Assembly: GCF_018687715.1 (NCBI RefSeq)
Contig: NC_056760.1
Coordinates: 36,656,001-36,720,000, forward strand
DNA from: Carya illinoinensis
Lineage: Eukaryota; Streptophyta; Magnoliopsida; Fagales; Juglandaceae
Length of the DNA: 64,000 nt
Direction: 5' to 3'
A model generated the notes under the pieces. The model was not told the origin of the DNA and searched no databases. It saw nothing but the letters and a program-made list of their open reading frames with translations. Position numbers and translations under genes: made by a program. This document shows positions 11,345 through 22,535 of this stretch, piece by piece. The first letter of the stretch is position 1. The number at the start of each line of letters is the position of its first letter.

Positions 11345-12679
11345 TGTTGAACCCAAGGTTTCAAGTTTTGTGTAATTATATATCTACACATGAATTTTAA
11401 TGATAACAAATGAATTCAAAGAATAAAAGAGTTTCAAGCTCAAGTTGTCTGCATAATGGAGTCAAACACATCAAGTAAACAAGTATGAGTAAGAAGGGAA
11501 CAAGTTCACATTAAAGTGATAGTGTTGTAAATCTCTTAAAAATTTGAAATTAGGATTAAGGTTCAAAATTAATATTTTATCATAAAGCATTAAAATACAT
11601 TTTCCACATGTGCATGAATATTTTGAAAATTAAATTTGAAAATTTTGAAAGATGATTGATTGTCATTTTTCACATGTGCATACCTTGATTAAAGAGTTGA
11701 ACTTTAAAAATATTAAAGATGATTGATTGTCATCTTTCACATGTGCATGTTTTATTTGAATATTTTCAAAAGTGATTGATACTTTTTTTGACTTATGCAA
11801 AAGGTAGACGATTTTGTTTGAAAATTTTGAAAAGTAAAGTGTGCTCCTTTTATCATATGCAAAAAGTAAAAGATTAGGTTTGAATTTTTTGAAAAGTAAA
11901 GTGTGCTCCTTTTGTCATATGCCAAAAGTAAAATATTAGGTTTGAAATTTTTGAAAAATGAATGATGTTGTCTTTGACAATTGAAAAATAAGTACCTTTT
12001 ATTTGAATTTTTTTTTAAAAATGAATGATGTTGTCTTTGACATGTGAATCTTTTTAAATTTGAGTATGAAGTCTCATATGCCTATAAATAGATCATTTGA
12101 GAGCTTCACATTTACAACATCCAGAGCATACAACATTCATTCAAAACTTTCATTCTCTCTTCTCTAAGCATTGAGCCTTAATCTTTGTTCATTTTGAGAG
12201 AAATATAGTTTGCGCTGTATTCTTCTTATTTCACTCATTAAGGAGTGTTTTCTGATAACCTACCCACTACCAGCTCTTGTATCAGAAAAAAAGTGTGTAT
12301 AACCCTTGTGCGTGTAGAAAGTATTCTACACAGGGAATAGTTGAATCACCACGTGTAAGGTGATTGTAAATGTAGAGGGTGTTCTACACGGATCCTTTGT
12401 AGCGGTGTTGTTCAAAGGTATAATAGGTTTCTATCTCCACCTAAAGGAGATTGAATAGTGAATTTGGGATTCTCAAGGGGTAGCTTGAGGCGAGGACGTA
12501 GGCAATGGGGCCGAACCTCGTTAACATATTAAGTTTGCTTCTCTCTTACCCTTACTCTTTATATTTATGACTATTTCGTATTTTGTTTATATTTTATATT
12601 GTATATTTAATTTATAATTATTATTTTTTTAAATACAACTCAATTCACCCCTCCTCTTGTGTTAGTCATCTGGACAACA
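11345..12679 (+). repeat. 3' LTR of SIRE-like Copia
   Basis: It is 1335 bp from TGTTGAACCC to GGACAACA and pairs with 3964-5302. The target duplication CTCAT follows at 12680-12684. Substitutions between the two LTRs show that the insertion is not recent. Confidence 0.95.
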
Positions 12680-12956
12680 CTCATATATAAGTCTCTGATG
12701 TAGATCCCCAAAAGGGTAAAAACTCTCTCTCCTCTGTGTTGTAATAGTTTCAGTAGAAAACTGATACGTAGCGTTTTGTATTTCACTTTCTAAAATTGTA
12801 CAAAGTCGTTGATGATGAAGTATAAAAAGGAAGGAAAAAGGAAGGAATACATCAGAACATGTTTAATCAATTCTCCTCTTCTTCTTCTTCCTCCTTCTCT
12901 CATTCTTCTTCTTGATTCTGCAGATTGACTATCTCGTCTGTGTAGTGGGTCCATAA
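12680..12956. other. Junction between duplicon A and inverted GSTL segment
   Basis: Positions 12680-12741 continue duplicon A past the Copia insertion and match 32733-32795. Positions 12742-12956 are not matched elsewhere in the window. They include a C/T-rich stretch (12877-12912) and no supported gene. At about 12957 the inverted copy of the GSTL flank begins. Confidence 0.6.
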
Positions 12957-13398
12957 CAATATAAGGTTTGTTCATGGTAGGTAGACAATCTTCTTCCTCT
13001 TCTGTTTTCCTTTTTTTGGTGATTCAGGCAAGTAAACTAGTTATAATCAGTAGCACTACCCTTCATTGGATAATTGAAAGGTCGTACTAAAAGTCTTAAA
13101 TCCATTGCATGCCTTTTCTTGGGTACGGAATGATTTCCATTCTGTTGGCATCGAATGTACATAATTACCCAAATAAAAACATAATCATCAATAAGCAGAA
13201 AGTTTCAAGCATGTTACCAACTGATGTCCATTTATTTAAGCAATCCATACACACTAATGCACGTTGATACATACACGTAGCCATATATTTAACTGGTACA
13301 CTCGCACTCAAGACATTCCTATTACATACTAAGAATCAATGTATAAAGGCGCAATGCCACTTTATTTAGCTTTCTGTCTAGAAGACTTGCTGGCATGT

Positions 13399-16028
13399 TC
13401 ACTGCTGAGCCTGAGAAAGAAAGGAGCGTTCGATTGATTAGAAGGGGTTAGCAAAAAACATAATTTCTGAAAACTGAATCAGGTTTATAGCACATTTTCT
13501 AAAAAGGTAGTACCAGAAAGCGAGCCTTGTAGAAGTCAACAAGCTCTGTGGGATCAGTCTTTGTTTGCTTGTAAGCATCAATCTTGTTTATCTCCTACAA
13601 AAGGTTTAACAAGACTAAGTAACATTTAAGAACCAAGAACCTCGATGCATTAGAAACTCACTGATCTTTCAAATCAATGCTACAACGAAGATAAAGCAAA
13701 AACATATGTCATGTGAGCCCTCTGGTGCAGCAGGTAGAGGGTTGCTTCTGAGCATGCATAGACAAGTATGCTCAGGCTCCATTAACTCAAAACGGTAATC
13801 TCCAACAAAAGGTATGAACTTGACAACATATCAATATCATTCATCTTCTATTAGGTTCTAAACACTACAAAATCAGACAAGATACTACCTATTTGGAGGC
13901 AAGGTTTGGGAGTCTTCTATTAACAGCTCATGTACTCAACATTTCAGTTACAGCTGACGTCTATTTGTTTCATTAATTGCTGCATTGTTTGTTGTTTAGG
14001 ACTTAGACTTGCAGTAGCATGTTTGTTTAAGTTGGAAGTTTTATCTATTCTTTTATCAAGAGGATTATCTCTACAAATTAATTACCTGAACTATTGTAGT
14101 AGGTAGATGTTGTTGACACAAATACTCAGCGAACAAACTCAATGGGAGAGACATATCTCAAGGAGTAAAGCTTAATTCGAATTTCCAGAGGATGGGTTTA
14201 TATTTCGTACCTCGATCCATTTTGCAAGCTTAGGCCTTCCTGCTGTGATGTCATACTTGAAGACCTCTGATAGGAAGATTTGAAATCTTTCAACAAATGG
14301 AACGAAAGCTATGTCCGCCTGAGGATCACAGTCCAATCATAAATATATATGGCAAACCCTCCAATCATAGATGTTACTGTTGTTATGGACAGATTATTTG
14401 TTTCCACTTTCCACGTGTAAAGCAACATGATTAGTTTCTGTAGGCGGAATATACTTTGAAATAAATCTTGAAACTTGACAAATTTTTGGTGAGAACATAC
14501 CCAAGCCAAAAGTATGCAGTATAGCACCAAGGAAATAAAAATTAGAGTATCATAGTTGAGAAATCAACTTACCAAACTGAATTGCCCAAGGAAAAATGGC
14601 CCATCATCAAACTTATGTAGAGCATTTTCCAAGTGATCAAAAGCTGGACCTGATGCAAGTTCAAGGTCTTAGTCAATCCGATCTTCTACAGTTATACGTG
14701 AAATTATTTCATAAGGGGGCAATAAGTTTTAAAGGTTACCAGCTTCTTTTACTGTGTCTCCTTTGAATGATGTATACACTGTCTTGTTGAAGGTGTCAGT
14801 GTAAGTTATCAACTCTTCAGCAAACTCTCTTTTAGCAGGATCCTATAACATTTCCCAGAATTACTTCAGTCCAAAGGCCAAGAGAAATAAATAGAGACAA
14901 AACGCTTTTGATCGAGGGCACAAATGAATTACTTCAATCTTACTTCAGGTAAAAGAGAGGGCCCCCCAAAGTTGCTGTCTAAATATTTAATTAAATCAAG
15001 ACTCTCTCCAATAACTTTGCCATTGTGTTCCAAGGCTGGCACCTGTAAATATGCATTACTCCATAGTCAATCAACTCGATCAAGCAGCTAAATCAAGAAT
15101 ATATTAGATGGAAAATGACATCTATACTTGCAATTTTAGTTACATAGTCATACGTACTGACGTGTCAGTTATTGAAAATGGTAAAAAATTTAATATTCAA
15201 AACTTGAAATTCAAACTAAAAAAGAAAACACTATTAAAATCGAGTTGCCACTCGGTACGTATAATATTGTGCGTAAAATTGTAGCTAGCTCTTGCACTAC
15301 TCTACATTAGATATGCAACACTAATCTACACAGGTATATTCTCTTCCATATTGGCACCTTGTTTTCAGGGTAGACTTTCTCCTTATACCAAGCAGGCCTG
15401 TTTCCAAGGTTAAGTGGAACTAATTTGATCTCGTCTTGTAATCCCTGCACCTCGAATCATTCAGCGACCAAAAACATAAACTCAAAGTAAAAGAAAACCC
15501 CCGACAAACGAAAAAAGGAGGAAGAGGACAAAAGAAGCCAAAGGGGTAAATGGCCTCCTGTAAAATTTGAGTACAGAAAACAAATTAAAATTAGGAAATG
15601 AAGAACAAAGAGACCAAAGTGACGAAAAAAAACCTTGAAATTCCTGGTGATCCATACACGCTGTGCAAATGGGCATGTGTAACAGGAGTACAACCTTCGA
15701 TAACAACAAAGAAATCCAAGTTCATTTTCAAACACGGTGCATAAACCATAAAAACCAAAACAAAATAATAATAATAATAATAATAACAACAACTAGGAGA
15801 GCAGAGTGAACCTCGTAGTTCCATCGAAGAGAGGGGGAGGTTCGGAAGTGGCATCCAAGGATGCCGGAAGATTCACATTCACTCCTCTGTACAACCCAGG
15901 ATAATATAAATAAATAAATAAATTTGACAAGAATGCACAAATTCAGAGAAACCCAAATAAAAAAGCATCTGAGAAGTTGGAAAATCCATGGAAATGTCGA
16001 ATTTCGAAAAAACTTAAAGTGCAGCCAT
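13399..16028 (-). CDS. GSTL: Lambda-class glutathione S-transferase (copy 3), first splice donor lost
   Basis: Ten exons are recognised by comparison with copy 2 (minus strand): 16028-16018, 15886-15812, 15694-15634, 15444-15358, 15042-14944, 14842-14740, 14649-14573, 14318-14211, 13594-13514, 13410-13399, for 237 residues if spliced. The active-site motif YTCPFAQRVW with the catalytic Cys is in exon 3, and the GST C-terminal helical domain is intact. Lambda GSTs act as thiol transferases and reduce glutathionylated flavonols. The oddity is exon 1: ATGGCTGCACT is followed by TTAAGT where copy 2 has GTAAGT, so the donor is gone and reading through gives M-A-A-L-stop. If intron 1 is retained there is no upstream in-frame Met without a stop. 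It may be a pseudogene or may start by another exon. Confidence 0.85.
13720..13793 (-). repeat. About 75-bp insertion in intron 8 of GSTL copy 3
   Basis: Copies 1 and 2 read straight from GGAGATTACG to GCTCACATGACAT, whereas copy 3 has about 75 extra bases here. The insert includes an imperfect hairpin (GAGCAT ... ATGCTC, 13750-13773) and a GGTAGAGGGTTGC stretch that loosely resembles a tRNA-type A box. A short SINE fragment is possible but unproven. Confidence 0.5.
15767..15787. repeat. (TAA)n microsatellite in GSTL copy 3 intron 2
   Basis: About seven TAA units lie in the second intron of copy 3. Copy 2 has a shorter ATT tract at the same place (27720-27728). Confidence 0.8.
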
Positions 16029-16113
16029 ATTGATGAAGGTGGATTTTAGAGAATGGAGATGCTTTTTACTTTCTACTGATAAGCAATGGCGTCTACGTTC
16101 ATGTGGGGAAAGC

Positions 16114-16158
16114 TTTATATAGAAGTTTCGGGCCCGCTAATCGCGAGCAGTGACGTAA
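16114..16158 (-). promoter_or_regulatory. Promoter of GSTL copy 3: TATA box and TGACG element
   Basis: On the minus strand TATATAAA (16121-16114) lies about 85 nt upstream of the ATG. TTACGTCA (16158-16151) lies 30 bp further upstream. The same pair at nearly the same spacing precedes copy 2. TGACG motifs of the as-1 type are known binding sites for TGA bZIP factors in stress-inducible plant GST promoters. A (GA)n run lies just beyond at 16169-16188. Confidence 0.6.
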
Positions 16159-16230
16159 TTTTAAAGTTAGAGAGAGAGAGAGAGAGAGTTGACAAGTATA
16201 CGTTTGTAGTTGACAAGTATACATATTACA

Positions 16231-17290
16231 TACGTTGTCTTTAGATCATTGGCATTGCTAATTCATTTGGGATGAGATTTTGGCTAATATCCCGTTGAAA
16301 ATATTAATATATATTAAATTATGATCGATTTAGATTATGAAATAAAATGAGATAAAATAAAATAAAAATTTTTTAAATAAAAGTTAAATTAAATATTATT
16401 TTTTAATATTATTATTATTTTAAAATTTTAAAAAGTTAACTTAAAATTTTAAAAAGTTGAATTATTTATTATATTTTATGTGAAAATTTGAAAAAGTTGT
16501 AATGATGAGATGAAATGAGTTAAGATAAGATAAAATACTTTCTGAATCTAAACGGGATTCATTCATTTTAAAGTTAAAATAATAATGTAATATTATTTAT
16601 TTTTTTAATAATTTTTTTATTTTACAAATACATTTTATATATTAATTATAATTTAAATTTTATTTAAAATTAGTATTTTTCAACTATTTTTTATATCAAC
16701 CTAATTATCAAACATAATATATCCTTGTTTACAAAAAAAATTTTGAAAATCTAGACAGAACATAGCCTTTTTTATTAATGAAAGTTTAAAAAAGAATTTA
16801 ATAAAACTTTATTAATTATCTGTAAATAAAATATGGGTTTGATAGGTAAATAGTAACTCTAACTTTAAAAATTTCTTTAAAGTTACTGTAACTTAAAATC
16901 TAAACTAAAAGTTTTTAATTAATCCAATATAAGTCGTTTATACAAAATTTAGCTATATTTTGAATTGCACTAGCTGCCCTAATTCCAATGCTCTTATAAT
17001 TTATTAGAAAATAAGTAATGATGGATACCGTACGTACAGGTGCAAATCTATTATCCATTATTCATCAAATAAATTTTATATATTTATCAAAATATATTAT
17101 AAAATATTAAATATTAAATAAAAAAGTTAAAATAAAAAATATTATAAAAGTTGAATAAAAAATATTATAAAATTAAAATATTGTTAAAATATAATTATAT
17201 AATATTATTTTTGTTTTAGACTTTGAAAAAGTTAAATTATTTTTTATTTTTTATTTGAAAGTTTAGAAAAGTTATAATGATTAATATTAA
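16231..17290. other. AT-rich spacer with MITE-like sequence
   Basis: Most of this stretch is A/T-rich. Positions about 16288-16556 have inverted ends (ATCCCGTT ... AACGGGAT) and a body like the MITE at 45079. About 17050-17285 is the left part of another MITE copy that continues at 17908. No gene is supported. Confidence 0.5.
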
Positions 17291-17907
17291 TGACGTGTTT
17301 CATACACATTTTAGTCGGGCTCTCAGCGGCCAAGTCTTTTGTTTTCAGAGCCTACAATAATAAAGAAGAGATCGGGAAATGTGGCCCTGGGGTGGCCCGG
17401 GTACCCTTTAATGCCTTAGTTAGTAATGGCTTACTAAGCAGTAGGAGCAAGAAGAGAGTGAGTGCTAGTGTTTGAGCGGGAAGATTCGATCATTTACCTA
17501 GTAGTCTAATGGGCCTTTTTATACTCGGCCTGAAGAGTCAGAGGCCATACCTAATGGCTTGGGAGAAAAGAAGTCCTCTTGGAACTCCCTCCGTTATACC
17601 ATCTTTAATACGACGTTATCTGGTGAATTCATTTAATGCAGCGTAATCTTTTGGCATTATTTTGGAGTCCAATCCTTTTCTCTTGGTGTGCTTCATTATC
17701 CTTCCTCTGACCCGACTTTTCGCGCTTCTCATGTGACGTCTCATCTTGGCCCGGATAGTTATAACCGATTTACATGGGTAATGGGTTCTTCCTAAACCGT
17801 TGGAAGGCTCTTGCTAGTTTAGGTTGGGCCATTTCGGACTATCTGGAATATGAGAAACCTGCTTAATGTTGGGCTTAGGCTGGCCTCCAACAAAAATATC
17901 CTCAACA
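17291..17907 (-). mobile_element. Solo LTR, Gypsy-like
   Basis: Read on the minus strand it begins TGTTGAGGATATTTTTGTTG and ends CACGTCA, with a TATA box (GAGTATAAAAAGG, about 17530) and a GGTACCCGGGCCACCCC stretch of the kind found in Tat-type Gypsy LTRs. It is flanked by ATTAA (17286-17290) and ATTAG (17908-17912), a target duplication with one mismatch. It interrupts a MITE whose two halves lie either side. There is no internal region, so it is a solo LTR left by recombination. Confidence 0.6.
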
Positions 17908-18420
17908 ATTAGTTTGAAAATTTTATATTTGAATTATGTTTGGAAAGAGGATGGGGTGAGATGAAATGATATGATAATTTTAGAATAAGATCTATTTCCA
18001 AATAAGCTCTAAGAGCCAAGAGGGATGCCAATGCACATGATAGGAAAAACTCATTTTCTTATGACAGGTTTGGAGAGTAAGATAAGATGAAAATTTGTGA
18101 ATAGTAATGAGATAATTTGTGAATAGTAATGAAATAATTTGAGTTGAGTATTTTTTAAATTTTGAGAATGGAGAGAAAAAAAGTTGAATAAAAAAAATTA
18201 TAAAGTCAAAATATTATAATAATATCGTTTTATAATATTATTTTTATTTTATGATTTGAAGAAGTTAGAATTATTTTTTATTTGAAATTATGAAAAAGTT
18301 GTAATAATTAGTTTAAAAAATTTGTAATGATTAGTTTGAAAATTTTATATTTAAATTATATTTGATAATAAGATTAGACTTGATAAAATAAGATTAAATA
18401 AGAATTTTATGTTTCATAGA
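17908..18420. repeat. MITE-like repeats
   Basis: Positions 17908-18010 are the right part of the MITE broken by the solo LTR (TTTGAAAATTTTATATTTGA and on to CCAAATAAGCTC). About 18065-18415 is a second copy of the same AT-rich family, with the GAATAGTAATGAGATAATTTG core. Confidence 0.5.
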
Positions 18421-19836
18421 TTAAAGTGAAATTTCTCACATGAATTTTAAAGTTATTCACCTTTTTCTAAAAGAAGTTTGTAAGCCTGGCACAAACCCTA
18501 GATTATACAAATTAATTTTTTTTTTATTTTTTTTTATTTTAGTCTCTTTAATTTGAGTTTATTTTTAAACAATTTTGTGAATACGTGGCGTTTTAATGTT
18601 TGTATAATTTTTTACACATGTGCACATACTTTTGGTTCCAACATGGCAAGCGGCATATAATCCATAAAAGTAATATTATATACTATATTATCGTTCAATT
18701 ATGATAAATATATAATATTTTATATAGTTGGATAAAGATATAATAATAATATAATGTATACATTATATTCTCTTGAATAATATTATACATTATATTTTCA
18801 TTTTATGATGTAAGATGTAATATATTTATTATTAAAAAATTATGTTGGTTTCTTTTAAATAATATTTATTAATAACATTTTCTTAAGAGTCATTATTGTC
18901 TGGTAACCATTTACTTTGACATTCAAGTGGGTAATATTTACAGTTTATAATTAACGTTGACTGCAGTTATTTTCTTTTGGCCGATCGGTTGTTAAAAGAA
19001 AAAAAAAAAACATTACTGTTTTTTTATCCTTTCTTTCAATAGCCCAGTTTTTTTTAATAAAAAACAAATCGTTATCTGTGAAAGTAAATTTCTTTGCTGC
19101 CGTTATCTTTTCATCCGAACGTTGGTGTTAATACCTCATAACTGGTCTTTTTAGTACCCTTAGATATAACTGCAGGTAAAACTGAGATTATGGCTTTGTA
19201 CGCTTCTTTCATTATGTTTAGCTTTATTGAGGAGATATTTATTTGGCCTATTTTCTTACCGTTGGTACGTGTTAATGGAGGTAATAACTATGGTTAATTG
19301 GCCAACATTCCTTTTACGGATCTTTGATAATGGCCAACGTTTTTATTGTTTTTCTTCTTTATTATCCAGATGTCGTATGTACAAACGGCTACCTTTTTTT
19401 TTTTTTTACATGCTAACTGCTTTCTATATATTAGGGGCGTCCATTTAGTCTAAAAAGAGGCTTTTGAAAGTAGTATTATCTTGATATACAATAAAATAAA
19501 ATAGAGGGTTGTACGTAAATATTTGTTGAGAGTATTTCTAGATAAAAGAAAGGTGTTCTTCTGGTGGAGTTTTGAGTTCAACCACTTGTGCAGAGTTGGT
19601 TCGGGCTATATGACGATCAGTTGAGCTGTTGTATCTTGGAGGAGTCAAGTCAAGAGAAGTTCTACTGCACCGGTTAATTTAAAACTTTGTACATCGCAGA
19701 AGACTTGAATCTCCTTAAAGAAAGCGAGATTTCCGTGCCTCAGTCCAAACTGGCTTCGTTTATATTTTAACTTTATTGTAATTTTTATTACATTATTGTG
19801 TAATTTTACCAACAAATTATTTAATAATAATAAATA
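18421..19836. other. AT-rich spacer with a possible LTR relic
   Basis: No gene is supported. About 19524-19760 starts TGTTGAGAGTATTTCTAG and runs into a leader-like stretch with AGCGAGATTTCCGTGCC. It may be a truncated LTR, but no second end or target duplication was found. Confidence 0.35.
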
Positions 19837-20181
19837 TGTTATAAAACTATCAAAAGGAGAGAGAGAGAGATAGAGCTCAGAGAAGTTATGAAACTTATGA
19901 ATTTCTTAAAGAATTCAACGATATATATAGGCGTACAAAGGGAACTATACTAACTTACTATGTTGTACTATGCTGGTACTATGCACTATGCATATGTCGG
20001 CCAACTCACTATGCTAGTACTATGCTGACACTATGCACTATGTATATGTCGGCCAACTCACTATGCTAGTACTATGCACTATGCATATGTCGGCCAACTC
20101 ACTATGTTAGTACTATGCTAACACTATGCACTATGCATTTGACGACTAGCTCAAGGTGGTAATACAATTTATTTTACAACA
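19837..20181 (-). repeat. 3' LTR of Copia 2
   Basis: It is 345 bp and on the minus strand runs from TGTTGTAAAATAAATT to TTTTATAACA. About 19957-20150 is a tandem array with units of about 52 bp (CTATGCATATGTCGGCCAAC core), one unit shortened to about 39 bp. The minus-strand polypurine tract AAAGGGGGAG is at 20191-20182. Confidence 0.92.
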
Positions 20182-20405
20182 CTCCCCCTTTGGATGACCA
20201 TATATAATGAATATGCCTCGTTAAAACCTTGCCAAGGAAAAACCCTGTGGGAAAAAAAAACAATGGCGAAGGAAAAATAATACAATATTCATGTGTACCG
20301 TAAAATGCTTTAAGATTGCCTCATTAAAATCTTGCAAAGGAAAACCCAGTGGGATAAAACCTTAGCGAAGGAAAAAGAGTACAATCAGTATAAGTCTTCA
20401 AGACA

Positions 20406-22472
20406 TTACTCCCCCTGAAAAGTGCATGATAAAAGGTCTTCAAGTCTCCGCATTCTAATGTTCTGCACAATCTTCTTAAATGTTGCAGTTGGTAATGCTT
20501 TTGTGAATAAATCTGCCAGATTATCACTTGATCGTATCTGCTTGATTTTAATTTCACATTTCTCTTGAAGTTCATGAGTATAAAAGAATTTAGGTGAAAT
20601 ATGTTTGGTTCTATCACCTTTGATATATCCTCCTCTAATTTGAGTAATACAAGTAGCATTATTTTCGTATAAAGTTGTTGGGCTATCATTAATCACTGGA
20701 AGACCACACTTTTCTTGAATATGTTGGATCATTGATCTTAGCCAAATATATTCTCGACTTGCTTTATGAATTGCAATGATCTCTAAGTGATTTGAAGAGG
20801 TAGCAGATAGTGTTTGTTTGACAGATCTCCATGATATAGCAGAATTTCTATAAGTAAATACATATCCAGTTTGAGATCTAGCTCTGTGTGGATTTGAAAG
20901 ATAACCTGCATCTGCATATCCAACTAATTATGGATTTGAACCATGTTGATAAAAGAATCCTATATCAACCGTACCTCGAAGGTATCGAAGGATATGTTTA
21001 ATGCCATTCCAATGTCTTCGAGTTGGTGCGGAACTATATCTTGCAAATAAATTAACTGAAAATGCAATATCAGGCCAAGTGCAATTTGCAAGATACATCA
21101 GGGCTCCAATTGCACTGAGATAAGGTATTTCAGGACCAAGAATTTCTTCATTGTCTTCACAAGGACGAAATGGATCCTTCTGCACATTAAGTGATCGAAC
21201 AACCATTGGAGTACTCAGGGGATGAGCTTTGTCCATGTAAAAGTGTTTCAAGACTTTCTCTGTATAATTTGACTGATGAATGAGAATTCCATTTGGCAAA
21301 TGCTCGAGCTGCAGGCCGAGACAAAATTTCGTTTTGCCAAGATCCTTTATTTCAAATTCATTCTTTAAATATGTAGCGGTTCTTCTAATCTCTTCAGGAG
21401 TTCCAACAAGATTTAGATCATCAACATAAACCGCAATAATAACAAATCCGGAGTCTGATTTCTTAATAAAAACACATGGACATATTGGATTATTCTCAAA
21501 TCCTTCTTTCAATAAATATTCGCTAAGGCGTTTATACCACATGCGTCCGGATTGTTTTAACCTATATAAAGATCTTTAAAACTTAATAGAATACACACTT
21601 CTGGATGTACTCAGATTAGAAGCTTCAGGCATTTTATATCCTTCAGGGATTTTCATATATATGTCATGATCTAATGATCCATATAAATATGCAGTGACCA
21701 CATCCATCAATTGCATATTCAATCTTTTTATAACTGCCAAACTGATCAAATATCTGAATGTGATTGCATCCATAACAGGAGAGTATGTTTCCTCATAATC
21801 AATCTCCGGTTTCTGCAGGAAACCTTGTGCAACAAGTCGTGCTTTATATCGCACAATTTCATTGCTTTCATTACGTTTACGTATAAATACCCATTTATAT
21901 CCAACCGGCATTACACCCTTTGGTGTTTGTATAATTGGTCCAAAGACCTCTCGCTTTGCTAGCGAGTTTAATTCAACTTCAATAGCTGATTTCCATTTTG
22001 GCCAGTCATCTCTACATCGACATTCTTCGACAGTTCTTGGCTCAATTTCTTCATTACTTCTGGTAATGTCAAGAGCCATTTTATATGAAAATATGTTGTC
22101 GACAACAGTTTTATTTCTATTCAAAATTTCTCCTGTACTCATGAAATGTATCGAGATCTCGTTAGTTTCAGGTACCTGTCCCTCTTCAAAGAAAGACATT
22201 TCATGAAATACCTATTCAGGAGGTTCTTTCTCAGGAGATTTACTCTTTTCAGGAGCATCAATTACTCTTATGGCCTGTGTTGGTATGGACTCTTCAGGAG
22301 TACCAAATTCATTTTGTATTTTCCTCTTCCGAGGAATTTTGTCCTTAGCACCAATAGGCCGTCCACGCTTCAGGCGTATCTTAGATTCGCCTATTGCTAT
22401 TTTAGTAACTTGTCCTTCAGGGACTGCAATCCTTGCTAGAACATTAACAGCAGAAATATATGATTTTACCAC
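20406..22472 (-). pseudogene. RT and RNase H of Copia 2, interrupted
   Basis: On the minus strand: a basic linker (KRGRPIGAKDKIPRKRK, AT-hook-like) at about 22380; RT from EVFGPIIQTPKGVMPVGYKW with KARLVAQGFLQ and VVTAYLYGSLD (frame 22199-21576), a stop after VYSIKF at 21576, then YVDDLNLVGT near 21420 (frame 21542-20928), a stop at 20928, and RNase H with YADAGYLSNPHRA near 20910 and TKHISPKFFYTHELQ near 20600, ending at 20406. At least two stops interrupt it. Between 22212 and 22199 the frame also ends and restarts. Confidence 0.88.
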
Positions 22473-22535
22473 ACCTTTAGTGTCAGTAAATACATCCGAT
22501 AATTGGTTTGCAACACTTTACAAATGAATAATCTT

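Larger units (their letters stand above)
3964..12679 (+). mobile_element. Copia LTR retrotransposon, SIRE-like, decayed
   Basis: This is a complete insertion of 8716 bp with LTRs of 1339 and 1335 bp, termini TGTTG and CAACA, and a 5-bp target duplication CTCAT at 3959-3963 and 12680-12684. The initiator-Met tRNA primer site directly follows the 5' LTR. The order protease, integrase, RT, RNase H makes it Copia. The CCHC Gag followed by an acidic stretch, an ANLCLMA motif and a coiled coil is characteristic of the SIRE/Maximus lineage. Many stops and frameshifts mean it cannot make working proteins. The uninterrupted target is preserved in duplicon B at 32733-32737. Confidence 0.95.
12957..16230 (-). 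repeat. Inverted copy of the GSTL gene and its flanks
   Basis: Read on the minus strand this segment matches 27330-30395 (whole gene with promoter) and, where the window allows, 1-1020 of copy 1. It places copies 1 and 3 tail to tail and copies 3 and 2 head to head. Homology ends near 12957, inside the sequence ACCTACCATGAACAA shared by all three. Confidence 0.85.

Noticed and set aside
15457..15940. Several minus-strand frames with Phe/Leu-rich products over GSTL copy 3
   Set aside because: They run across introns and exons 2-3 in other frames; the real exons are fixed by comparison with copy 2 and by GT-AG joints.
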